This document shows positions 1 through 9,935 of a DNA stretch of 64,000 nt, piece by piece. Numbering within the stretch: the stretch's first letter is position 1; every line of letters starts with the position of its first letter. A model generated the notes under the pieces. The model had not been told where the DNA came from. It did no database searches and saw only the letters and a program-made list of their open reading frames with translations. The position numbers and the translations under genes are program-made. Source of the stretch: Penicillus capitatus (Eukaryota > Chlorophyta); NCBI GenBank assembly GCA_965649825.1, contig OZ287699.1:62001-126000 (forward strand), written 5' to 3'.

Positions 1-49
1 GACAGCAATCTGCCACCCACATTCCTCGCTGTTTCCAAGTTCTATACGG

Positions 50-245
50 TTAGCATTTCACACGTCTTTTCTGACACCTTAGTCTTTCAGCACTGACCGC
101 ATCCGAGCGTTCAAAATCATCCAATGGGTTTGGTTTCCACTGATCGTTCAGGATGAGCACAGCTGGGAGCAGCACATTGGGCCTGTCTGCCTTGCGGCAG
201 GCCAGATGTGCCATATCCGGTCCCTGTGTCCGGGGTATTCTAGGA
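50..245 (-). CDS. possible terminal exon of an unidentified gene
   Basis: An open minus-strand reading of about 64 codons runs to a TAA at 50-52. It contains the pieces PDMAHLACRKADRP, VLLPAVLILNDQWKPNP and DDFERSDAVSAE, whose composition looks coding. A candidate 3' splice site (ATCTTCCTAG) lies at its upstream end near 240. I do not recognise the family. It lies downstream of the ankyrin gene that stops at 872 on the same strand, so it could be a separate gene or a distal exon. No start or upstream exon was found. Confidence 0.25.
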
Positions 246-871
246 AGATCACTTTGTGGACTCTATTGATGATGTTATCGTTGTCGTCGTTGTGAAGACT
301 GTCTTATCATTTGATTCGGATCGAATACCTTGTAACAGATCCTTGTTCTCTGGATCCAATACATCTGCGTCACCGTTTCGGCTCGAGATCGCTTTTTAAA
401 TAGCAGGCAAACAGACAACACATGGGATCAGTTAAGGAGATTGGGTCCGGAGAAGGCAGATTTCAGAGCAGAAAATAGCAAAGGAAACAGAAACCTAAGA
501 TGGACGGACGCCAAGATGCACGGATGATAACGAATCAGACTGCAGAAACACATCCACCGAGAATCAGCTTTATTGCTGCTAACTAGGACTATTCGGTAAC
601 GCTTGTTTGCATGTGTACTGCAAGGTGTTCCAACATTTCTGCCATGGATCGGCACAAACAAAAAGAGAAGGCATCATCCATCTTTCTTGCTTAGCTGGAT
701 CTTGACGAGTTGCTGGAAGGGAAATCGTTCAAATGTGTGTGTGGTCTTGTGTTGTATCTGGTTGGATGGACGACACAGTAAAAAGAAACATGCACGTCTT
801 TTTTAAAGGCGATGTGGAGTGAAGGGTCTCTCCTTGAGGGAGAACCCGTTCCAATGAAATATTGTTAGACC
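246..871. other. no gene recognised
   Basis: About 625 bp between the possible exon and the first ankyrin gene. Short open frames exist on both strands but none matches a family or joins convincingly to the ankyrin gene. I looked here for the second zinc-binding half of a RING finger (H-x-C-V-C-x2-C then C-P-x-C), as found in the paralogues, and did not find it. Confidence 0.4.
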
Positions 872-2319
872 TCACACAGTCTCGGAGCAACAGTCACAGG
901 GGTCTGTGTTGTTGTGTTCGCTCTTGTCTGTTTGTTCAACGATCTCTGCTTTTAATACATCGGAATCTATCGAGGGCGCACTGGACAAAGAAAATGAAGA
1001 CATCTCCTGCCTAGCCGAAAACAAAACGGATGCCGAATCCCGTATTCGTCGATTCTCTTTCCAGATGTCTGAAAGACAGAACACACGACATCAGATGGGA
1101 CGGCAGTCCATAGGGGAGGGAGTCGTTACTTCTTATGCAGGCACTGGTGCTCAAGCCGTCTTCGATGTTGATGATTTTCACCAGACGCAAACACGTGTCG
1201 TCAGTTGAAGTAAAAGACAAGCATAGATCAAACAATGATGATCCGGCCGATTTATTAGTCACGGCCCAATTCGACGTCAAAACTGAATCGATTGGAAGTA
1301 TCTGCAACAGACAGACATGGCATAGGTGTGAGAGAGATGTCATTGGAATCGGCAGGTCGGTGAGTAGGTACCAATCGCACACTGCTTCCGTTTGGATCCT
1401 GCTGGAGTTCGGCTTTGGCTTCGTAGAGGTCCATCTCCAGCACTGGTTCATCGTGACCGGATTCATAGATGTGCATCGTTTTGCTGATGCGGCGAAGGTC
1501 CTGCAGTCGATCACAGCACGCGTAACGCGGAGCAATGAACACCAGATAGTCTTTCTCCAATCCAATTGTTTCCTCAGTTCCCTGTAGATGCACAGCAACA
1601 ACGCAGTGCGTTACTTCCTACTGAGAGGGCAGTGCAGATGCGCGTTACTTGAATTGTCAGGCTTCCTTTCAGCACCTCCTGGAAGAGTAGCTCTTCAGTC
1701 GTCATCAAACTACGATCACCACCACTGAGATCAGCCGCGGTAACGCGATTGCTATTCTCCACAAGAGGATTCGAATCTAGAATCGATCGGGCATCGCAAC
1801 ACAGAGCAGGCCGCCAAGGGCTTACGGTATTTGAGAAGAAGTTGTATGATTTCATTTGGCAGTTGGTTTGCGATGGCAAGATGCAAAGCAGTTCCTTTAT
1901 TCTTCTGTCTGTTTGTATGATACACATTCGCGCCATGTCGTAGCAACTGATGACACAGCACAGATCGATCCGGTAGGCCTTTTGAAAGAAGAAGGGTACC
2001 AGCTTCACGCATTCCGTATGGCCGTTCTCAGTTGCATTCATCAGTGGAGTATTGCCATTGACGTCTTCCCAGCTCAATGCTCTTACTTTGTCAATTTTCG
2101 ACAGGGACTTCAACAGTGACTGCGAATGGGAACAAAAGAGTGAGGAGAAAGAGTGAGGCGTCGGGTCTGGCGCACATCGAGGTCTTCGTGCTCGCCATCG
2201 GTTGCCCTTCTACAAATCTCATCGGGCAGCTGCGTTTCTTCTGGCGTACTATCAGTGCTGTCTTCGGTGCATTGAACTGCTGTCTGTTGACGAATCCAAT
2301 CCATCACTCTCAGATCCAC
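872..2319 (-). CDS. ankyrin-repeat protein with PH-like domain, RING degenerate or absent (paralogue 1)
   Basis: This is a multi-exon minus-strand gene. Ankyrin repeats are read from NGNTPLMNATENGHTEC, then, after a short intron, LLRHGANVYH and GTALHLAIANQLP. A segment follows (NPLVENSNRVTAADLS) that matches the last repeat of its neighbours (NPFVEN..TPWD). The next exon carries the family's shared domain (VFIAPRYACCDRL ... LEMDLYEAKAEL). The exon before the stop has a Cys cluster (PCDCCSETV) where the first RING zinc ligands sit in the paralogues, but a TGA follows at once and no second RING half was found. The start near 2319 is inferred from a leader (ICRRATDGEHEDL) that resembles those of the neighbours. 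It may be a decaying member of the ankyrin-RING family. Confidence 0.5.
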
Positions 2320-2414
2320 GTCATCAGATATACTTCCTATCAGAAAAGACGCTTCTCACAATCGACAGCCATGATGAATGTCCACCTCTCGCTTGCTGTC
2401 CGATTCGCATTTCG

Positions 2415-3642
2415 TCATCCTGATTTATGATCTCGAAGAAATCTCGCAAGGTCCAGGAGGCCCATCGCGGTATCCAAATGTGCATGACGGCACTGGATAC
2501 ATGCATGTTGAATGAGAGATCCTTCGCCAGACGTGCTCTCGATGCAGGAAATGTCTACCAACAGACAGGCACCCGTGTTAGACGACCGTTCTGTAAAGCG
2601 TGGAGGTGGTGACAAGTAATATGGATGCGATGTCCGGCGTTTCTTCGGTGAACCATTCCGCCTGTGCTCCCTTCAAGTCTACATAGGAGTGATCTTCTGA
2701 AGAATCGACCGAGCATATGTATAGTGTTCGCCCAATGCGGTGAAGTTGGTCTCCGCCAGTGCACTGCCACTCATAACGCGGTAGAATACAGACATCTCTC
2801 ATTGAAGTGCCACAATGACCACCCCCGACCTGAATCGCAGCCGGCATGGTATGTGTCTGTTGAGCGAGAGGGGCAATCACACTTGTATCGGAAGCGTCCT
2901 TCTAAAGAGACCGAGGTCGTTAAAAATACTGATGGCTGTCCAATTTGAATGCTGTCTTGCCAGATCCCATGCAGTCGTGTGGAAATTGTTCTCTATAAAC
3001 GGATTCGCCCCTAAACCATCCAGCTTCGAGTCAATGGCATAGGTCCATCACTTCCTGGACCCTTCACCTTTCGAAAGGAGAGCATAGATAATTCGAGGTG
3101 ACAGTTTTTTGCGAACGGCGATGTGCAGAGCGCTGCCTTCATCTTTCCCATGACTCATATGCAATACATTGGCTCCTCTGTCAATCAACTAAACGGCCAG
3201 AGCCTTCTCAGAAGCACGTCCAATGGCATAGTATCCCTACGATTTTCATGCATTCCGTATATCCTTCCTTTGCTGCAATGATGAGAGGAGTGCGATTCGA
3301 GTCGTCCATCCACGACAACCATTTTGAAACATGCTCTCTTTTTGCTGTTTCCAGAAGTCTCTACAGAGCAGCACCACACGTCCGTTATACATGCCCGTCA
3401 GTCTTCCTGCCGTGTATTGCCTTCAGTTCATCTGCTTTGCCTTTCTTGACAAGGCTGTAGGCTGAATCGCCAATAGTCGTAGCTACTGCCGCTGAGATTT
3501 TTTTGGTCACTTCGGGCGGGAGCTTAGGCGGCGGTCGTTTGGCGTCACGTTTTCGAAATCTGTTCGCCGGTTTTCTCTTCCTGAAACCGAAGCAGAAGCA
3601 AGAGACTGTGGAACCACTTTCCATCAGCATTCGCCGACGCAA
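2415..3642 (-). CDS. ankyrin-repeat protein with PH-like domain, no RING (paralogue 2)
   Basis: The start at 3642 gives a basic N-terminus (MRRRMLMESGST; CFGFRKRKPANRFRKR) followed by a helical leader ending GKADELKA. Ankyrin repeats follow over several exons: TPLIIAAKEGYTECMKIV, then LIDRGANVLHMSH, GSALHIAVRKKLSP and GANPFIEN with TTAWDLARQ. Next comes the shared domain VCILPRYEWQCTGG ... YVDLKGAQAE and a final exon (HLDTAMGLLDLARFLRDHKSG) ending in a stop. The arrangement matches the neighbouring genes except that no C-terminal RING is visible. Splice sites were placed by frame continuity. It is probably a regulatory or scaffold protein; its function is unknown. Confidence 0.55.
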
Positions 3643-4203
3643 TCAACAGTTTCTCGGTACACCGGGACGGCAACAGACTCAGATTTCGTGGCGAGATCCA
3701 CCCAGGAACGCCGCAATAAAGTCAATCACGAATCCGTTCTCAACGCGAGCGATGCAGACAAAAAACACGGGGAGGGATGAGCGTCTTTTCACAAGCTTTA
3801 CAACCAAATCCCTGCTAAGATTAACCGCCGCCATTCTGACGTACTACCTTTTCGGATTTGTGGGATCTATAAAGTGTGAGACAACGGAAACATCACAAAA
3901 GCAAGACGTTGCAGTTTCAAATCGAGGATACTCAGTCCGTTATGAAATAAGGAGTCACCTAATGGGCAGAAGTAAGGGAAAAACACTCCATACACGTGGT
4001 TATTTCATTGTTCTGTCAGTTTATGACACAGATAGATGATAGATACTCCCAAAGAATGATGGCAAAGAAAGAAGAAACTCAGACGTTTGGATAGGTAGGT
4101 AGGTGCCAACCGATGGTGGATGTCAGAAACCGCACCAATGACCAAGGCGTTCGTGGTGGATGGGGATGCAAAGAATGATGATCCAATGCGCATGCTGTGC
4201 TCA
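3643..4203. other. spacer between ankyrin genes
   Basis: About 560 bp between the start of paralogue 2 and the stop of paralogue 3, which lie on the same strand. No conserved coding piece was seen on either strand. The promoter of paralogue 2 should lie here, but no convincing TATA box was noted. Confidence 0.4.
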
Positions 4204-6074
4204 TCAGTAGATCTTCATAACGATATGTTCGATGGCCTCTCGACACAGTGGACATCGATTTGAACTTCTGGCCACGATGTCTGCACAGGTTTCGCAGACG
4301 CAAATATGCATGCTATGAAAAGAACAGCCTTTATAGAGATCGATAGAGATGTTGCCAGTTACCTTTTTCCATGTACAAATCCTACAGTCTTAGGTTTGTC
4401 GAGGCAGATAACGCATGAGTGGCTCTCGTCTGTCGATCTTTGGCGTTGAACAGAGCCTTGCGTTAACATCTTGGCTTCGTAGCACGACACTGCCGAGACA
4501 CTGTCAGCTAGATCACGGAGACATTGGACAGACCGTGTGTCTTTATTCTTCTGTTCTTACTAAAATTCAAGGGCTTACTCCCAGCCAAACCGTGAGGACG
4601 TGTGTTCCTGTAACAGATTCAGATTGAACGTGCGTGGTTGCATGTGTGTACGTACTCATCAGAATGTAAGCTTAACGTCAGGGGACTGGAAGATAGAGAA
4701 GAGTCTTCCACGAGGGATAGTTCGTCAAAACTTGATTCCAAAAGAGGTGAGATACAGTCTCGTTCTCCGTTGTCACTGTCATCATTTGTGTGAACTACAG
4801 ACCACACACGTATAAAGAAGACAGACGTCATGAGCGACAAAGGGGCATCGCTCGCTGATTGTTGCCTGCGGTGACACTGGGATAGATGTGGATATTGTTG
4901 ACAATGCTCAGAAAGTCATCGAGAACCTTCGTTCTTCCTCGCAGCCACAGAACGGCACGTTCTCTTTGGCGCAGATTGCCCATCGTGTACGCATCGCACA
5001 TGAGGATGTTGTCGGATGGGCAGGTCTAGAAAGGTCCAATGAGTGAAGGGACTTGAGATGGAGAGAGACATACCAACAGAGCGTACGAAAAGCCGTCGTG
5101 TTCGTGGACAATGGCATCTGCAACGGATCCTTGCAGATCCATCTCGCACACCGTTTCACCATGAACTCTCCAGTGTATACACAAACGAAGACCGATCAAG
5201 CGTTTTCCGCGGCGATGATCATATTGGCGGTAACGAGGAATGATTCTCACCCAAAAGGATTTGAGATCATCATCATCATCAGGTCCGAAACGATTGGAAT
5301 CCTAAATCGAGACAAAAGAGTGCGATCGATAGCAATGGACGTGCAGATCGATGCATACAGACCTTGATGCAGAGCAATCCCTCAAACAATGCAAAACTGG
5401 CAAACATAACACTACAAGAGTGTCCGTTTGACAGACTGATGTCCCACGGTGTTATTCCAGCATCATTCACGACAAAAGGATCGGCTCCTGGATCCATGAG
5501 TTCGGATTCTATCAAGAGACTTTGGATGAGGAGGTGCCTTGACGAACCGTGACACAGCAGTTGATGGATGACGGTTTTGGGTCGATTCAGAAAAACGGCG
5601 AGATGTAGCGCCGTGCCGCCAGGACGCAATGTGCACATGTGATCCACGTTTGCTCCTCGACTCAGCAACTGCGTCATCGCTCGTGGAGAAACAGAAGAAC
5701 AGAATCGTAAGCAGACCATTGTGATGCAATCAGTGTGGCCTTCTTGTGTTGCCATTATCAAAGCAGTGCGTTCGAAGTCGTCTGTCCATTCCAACATCTG
5801 TTCCTTCGTCAGCTCATCACAGAGAATCAAGATGTCCTGCGAAAAGACAGATGTGATGGTCTCGTTATCGATGTTGGTCTCCCACTCTTAGGTCATCCGT
5901 GTATCCTCGTGCAGCTGCCTGATAGATGGCATCGGGAGAAAACTGTTGGACAGTTCGTTCAGCAACGATAGGCAAGGTGCACTCCAGTGGGTCAGGAGCC
6001 TGTTCAGACATAGGAAGAAATGACCCGCAGTAAAATCCCGCGCCGGCGACGTCACTGAATCGTGGACCAGACAA
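4204..6074 (-). CDS. ankyrin-repeat / PH-like / MDM2-like RING E3 ubiquitin ligase (paralogue 3)
   Basis: The most likely start is ATG at 6009-6011 (MSEQAPDPLE); an upstream in-frame ATG at 6074 is possible. Order: leader (YQAAARGYTDDLRV), ankyrin repeats (FERTALIMATQEGHTDC; LLSRGANVDHMCTLR; GTALHLAVFLNRPKTV; GADPFVVNDAGITPWD), the shared domain (FWVRIIPRYRQYDHRRG ... CEMDLQGSVAD), an acidic Ser-rich linker, then a RING finger. The RING reads CVICLDKPKTVGFVHGK, an intron of about 50 nt in phase 2, then HICVCETCADIV and CPLCREAIEHIVMKIY before the stop. The C3HC4-type ligands, the G-F-V-H-G-K motif and an aromatic C-terminus recall the MDM2/MDMX RING. E2 recruitment and ubiquitin transfer are inferred from that likeness. 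The PH-like domain is a visual call. Confidence 0.75.
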
Positions 6075-6425
6075 ATATCTTAAAGGGTATCGGGGGCGAC
6101 AGTTTAGAGGTTCCTGTTCGAGCGCTACGCTGCTGAATGTGCTAATAGGACTTCTCTGAACGAAGAAGGAAAATTGTGTACTGGATCATTCAGGTAGGGT
6201 CAATCTATTGACGGTTACATAGTGTTTCGTCTTCTACTCTAGCGACATAGTGACCACCACCACCATTCACTGACAGGAATCAAGATACAAAGCTCAAACC
6301 GTATCTATCATATCTTTTTTTATCACTGTCTTTTCTCAGTGACTTTATCTGCAGCTACACGACGATACTCAAAATCCTTGCTAAGAAAAACATGGGGCCA
6401 TCATTTGACCACAACTTAGGCCTAG
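6075..6425. other. spacer between ankyrin-RING genes
   Basis: About 350 bp between paralogues 3 and 4, both on the minus strand. No coding signal was seen. It should hold the promoter of paralogue 3 and the polyadenylation region of paralogue 4. Confidence 0.4.
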
Positions 6426-8203
6426 TCAATTTGCATAGAAGTCTGTGATGATATTGTCGACACTCATGCGGCACAGAGGACAGCAACAGTTGCCAGATTC
6501 CCACAAATGCCTAGCACATTTCTTGCAGACACACCAATGTACACTACAGAACATCCACCACACGCGTTGTTACGCGACAGCCATGATTTCTGAACCTGTT
6601 TCCGTGCGCAAAGCCGGCCGATGTCGGCGCGTCCAGGCAGACGATGCACAGATCTGCCCGGCCATTTTCCGTATGTTTATCTTGCGGTTGTTGCGAGGAA
6701 GAAGACGATCCTTCAGCTGCTGCTGCTGCTATTTCATTCTCTGCCATACAGGCCAACGCGTTCAGCAATCCATCTCTCCAATACACACATGCTCACTTAT
6801 TGCATTCTCCATTTCTGGAGATTGGCAGTGTTCATCGACATACCCCGATCCAGATGTCGAAGGACCAGCTCCGTTCGATCTGCACAAAAGAACATGCATC
6901 GGCATGAATAGATATAGCCACGGCGCTTCTTACGATGATGCTTGTGCAGCGAGGCGTGCTTCCTGTTGTAGAAGATCTCTGTCCAACTCATCTTGTAATC
7001 GTTTCGCCAATTCAAGATCCTCTTCGTAAGACGTTCCTGCGATGGCAGTCCTAAACAGCCGTTTCGGAACAGCCGATCGAATCGCACTGTGTGGACGGTC
7101 TGCCAATATGGAAACGGCATCCCTCTCTCCTTTGATGGCCTTGACAAGAGTGACCAGTGCTTTGTCGGAGCCGCTTAAGAATATCCTGCCCCTTCCGGTC
7201 TGATGGACAAGATACTTGGACAGCTGCGTGGTGACATCGGACGATATGGGTGTCAATACGACTTCCATCCCCATATCGTCATCGTGTCGCATCATCACCT
7301 CCGCATGATCGATCTTGACTTGGAAGTAGGGCTCGGAATAGTCTCTGTCTTCAAAAACAAGAAGCCAGGTCGACAGGTACTGTTGCTCTCTGGATGCACG
7401 AGACCCGGCGAAACGGGGAATCACGGATATCCATCGACGCTCCCAATGTGTGCCATTAGTCTTGGGCGTTGGCACCTAATCTCCATATGCCCCATCCGTA
7501 TTCGATGTGCTATCGTCTCATCGATTGCGTTACTTTGCACAACAGGTATTCTCGAAATCTTCCCGCATGCTCAAAACTGCGAAAGAGGGATGCATCACCG
7601 CGGCGAACAGCCATGTCCCACGGGGTCAGTTTTGCCACATTCTCGACGAACGGATTGGCCCCTGAGGCAACCAACCATCCACCAAATCTCACACGGTCTC
7701 TATCTTCTCAGCTTACCGTTTTGAAGCAACAGAGAAATGACGTTCTTGGGTATCCATGCTTGTACAGCTTCGTGCAGGGCTGTACCTCCCTTAGGCGTCC
7801 ATCCCATGTGATGAACATCGGCTCCATGTGTCAGCAACTGTAACCAAACACAGGCGTCAGAAATCGTGTGCGGTTTCAAATGTGTAAACCGCCGCTGACC
7901 TTGATAACACATGCGATGTGACCACGACTCACAGCCATGACCAACGGTGTCTTCCCTTTCGAATCTTCAGCATTGATCAGATTCTCTCTCTCGGGGAGGT
8001 CGAGAGCCAGTAGAAGCAATTCCTATGATGACAACAGAAAACGATGTTCACTGGACCTCCTCCGTGCACAAGACCTCAAGTTTTGCCGCATCTCCGGATT
8101 TCGCGGCTTTGTATATGGACGTTGCGGTGGCTTCGGATGGAGGTTGTCGAAAACTGCGGAAACAAGAGGAGACGCGTTGTCGAAGCCACGTGTTTCGTTT
8201 CAT
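6426..8203 (-). CDS. ankyrin-repeat / PH-like / UIM-like / MDM2-like RING E3 ubiquitin ligase (paralogue 4)
   Basis: This is the best-resolved family member: all exons join in frame from ATG at 8201-8203 (MKRNTWLRQR) to TGA at 6426-6428. Order: leader (IYKAAKSGDAAKLEVL), ankyrin repeats (SKGKTPLVMAVSRGHIAC; LLTHGADVHHMG; GTALHEAVQAWIPKNV; GANPFVENVAKLTPWD), the shared PH-like domain (RWISVIPRFAGSRAS ... PYFQVKIDHAEV), a helix like a ubiquitin-interacting motif (EEDLELAKRLQDELD), a Ser-rich linker, and the RING. The RING reads CIVCLDAPTSAGFAHGN, a phase-2 intron, then HWCVCKKCARHLWESG and CPLCRMSVDNIITDFY. It is probably a RING E3 ligase with ankyrin-mediated substrate binding. The ubiquitin-binding helix is inferred from its L-A-x2-L-Q-x-E pattern. 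Introns are 45-60 nt. Confidence 0.8.
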
Positions 8204-8304
8204 CGATTCTCAGTCCAGACGTGACAGCTGGTGAACGGGGCACCATTTTGCCGTCTCCTTTCCCGTTTCGAAGCAGATTCCCTCCGCGCTTCATCAGAAA
8301 CTTC

Positions 8305-8514
8305 TCACGGCGAACAGCTGCCCAACCACGTACACAGGTCCGTCCGCGATTCCCACCCGTGTGCGTCTCCACGCCATGGCGGCTCGGAAGGATGATCTAC
8401 GTGCGACCTATCCGAAAGAGTGACCGAACAGCACTCTATTGACGACACATCTTCTTTCCCAAACTGACCAGAGATCCACCGAATGGCATCGCGCACGTTC
8501 GCTTCACTGGCCAT
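8305..8514 (-). CDS. small hypothetical open frame
   Basis: An ATG at 8514 opens a frame beginning MASEANVRDAIRWISGQFG and continuing KEDVSSIE. The start looks coding; the rest is less convincing. It lies between the start of the ankyrin-RING gene (8203) and the stop of the next minus-strand gene (8617). It could be an alternative first exon of the former or a separate small protein. No family was recognised. Confidence 0.2.
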   Translation of the reverse strand: MASEANVRDAIRWISGQFGKEDVSSIECCSVTLSDRSHVDHPSEPPWRGDAHGWESRTDLCTWLGSCSP

Positions 8515-8616
8515 CTGCTTGGATGATGAAAAATGTCCACATGAGATGAGAATCTCATTTGATTACACTTGCTGTCTAGCTGACAACAGTGGCTACGGGT
8601 ACGGTGATCCGTTTGA

Positions 8617-9487
8617 TCACTTGGCAGCTTTCGTCAGTGACGTTCGGATCTTGCGTGCATCGTATCTCTCTTCGATACCCATCTTCTCACATGCATCATC
8701 CATCGTCTCCTGAGCATGTTCCACGATCATAGCCAACTCCCTCTGCGTCTGTCACATCACACACAACGCACATCAGACTGTGCATCCATCCAAAAAAAGC
8801 CGCCACTCTACGTTTTCGAAGAGGATCTCTTCGTCCTCCATCGGCTCTTCGAGGCCGTACTCGTTCATCAGTTCCTAGAGGCAGAACGTGCCGACCGTCG
8901 TGCGAGATGTGTCTAACCTCATGCTTCGTATCGAACAATGACCATCCGACTGGCTCTGGATTCGTCTCTGTCGGGAACGTGAGTGGGGCACCCACTTCAT
9001 TCTCGACCTCCGAAACGATTTCCATCATGGACTATGCAAAAGACATCCAGTGTCATCGACGCAATCGCATGTATTGATCTAAGAGATCCATCTACCTCGA
9101 AGAGACCTTCTCCCCATACAGGCTCCAAGTCTTTCACCCATTTTCGCACACTGTCTTGCGAACTGGCCAACTTCTCATCCATCAACATCTCCATCACTTC
9201 GACCTTGTCTGGAATCTCGCACTGTAAGGTAGTTAGAGATCCATATCCAAATCCATAATATAGGGGATGGATCCGACCTCTTCTCGAAGCTTGGTCATTG
9301 TGTCGTGGAATTTCTTGACCTTCTCTTCGTTTCCATCCAACGGAATGTCGATATCCTGTGCCAAAACCACGCGAGGAATTTACCAAAGCCTAACTGGCGT
9401 GAAATCGACCCTCCGCGCTTCGAAGAACTTTTGATATTTCTTCTGGATTTCGATAAAGCTCTCGCGCACCATCGTGTCCACATCCAT
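8617..9487 (-). CDS. hypothetical multi-exon protein, mostly alpha-helical and acidic
   Basis: The reading starts at MDVDTMVRESFIEIQKKYQ (ATG 9485-9487) and passes through pieces DIDIPLDGNEEKVKKFHDTM, KVEVMEMLMDEKLASSQDSV, VKDLEPVWGEGLFEVDG, MMEIVSEVEN and ELMNEYGLEEPMEDEE. It ends QRELAMIVEHAQETMDDACE ... RYDARKIRTSLTKAAK with TGA at 8617-8619. Six or so short introns are needed. The intron before the last exon ends in the recurrent TGATGTGACAG element (revcomp at 8751). The protein is rich in Glu and Lys with heptad-like stretches. I do not recognise a family. It sits upstream of the ankyrin-RING genes and downstream of an aminotransferase, on the same strand. The upstream limit is uncertain; a further 5' exon is possible. 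Confidence 0.5.
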
Positions 9488-9935
9488 AACTGCCAATCAG
9501 CACATGCAATCGGTTTCAGATCGAGATCGCGTCTTCCGTGCGCCGGTACATTTTTCGAAAAAGTCAGTAGGTTGCGAACTGGTCTCGTCCGTCGCCAAGC
9601 GTCGAATCGACGAGGCGTCAGATACAAAGACGCTGCTGGCGGGCAGCCATTGCGAAGCAACCTGCACACCTCATATATCCCTGCCGATCTCCAATGCAAG
9701 ACAGAACGCACGTATTTGGCGAAGCGCAGTCGAGCCAACATTCTCAAAAGTCGATCGATTCGACAATGATCGGCATTTCGATCGATCCATTTCGACAATG
9801 ATTGGCATTTCGATCGATCCATTTCGATATCTTCCAAATTCGATCGAAATGTCTTTTCGCATAAATGGTCACTCTCTCACACAGCGACAGGCAAAAAATA
9901 AACAACATAAAGAACAAACAGGAAACGATAAAGAA
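9488..9935. other. intergenic spacer with a short tandem repeat
   Basis: About 450 bp between two minus-strand genes. Apart from the 32-bp tandem repeat described separately, no conserved coding piece was recognised on either strand. Confidence 0.4.
9761..9824. repeat. 32-bp tandem direct repeat, two copies
   Basis: Positions 9761-9792 and 9793-9824 are identical except at one position (C versus T at unit position 11). The unit contains ATCGATCGAT-like self-complementary words (TTTCGATCGATCC), and related words recur just up- and downstream (TCGATCGATTCGACAATG; TTCGATCGAAATG). It lies a little over 100 bp downstream of the aminotransferase stop codon on the opposite strand. No function is assigned. 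Confidence 0.9.

Noticed and set aside
9295-9837. 180-codon minus frame beginning in the 32-bp repeat
   Set aside because: Its start is low-complexity repeat translation, and an alternative frame with short introns gives a better coding sequence for the hypothetical protein.
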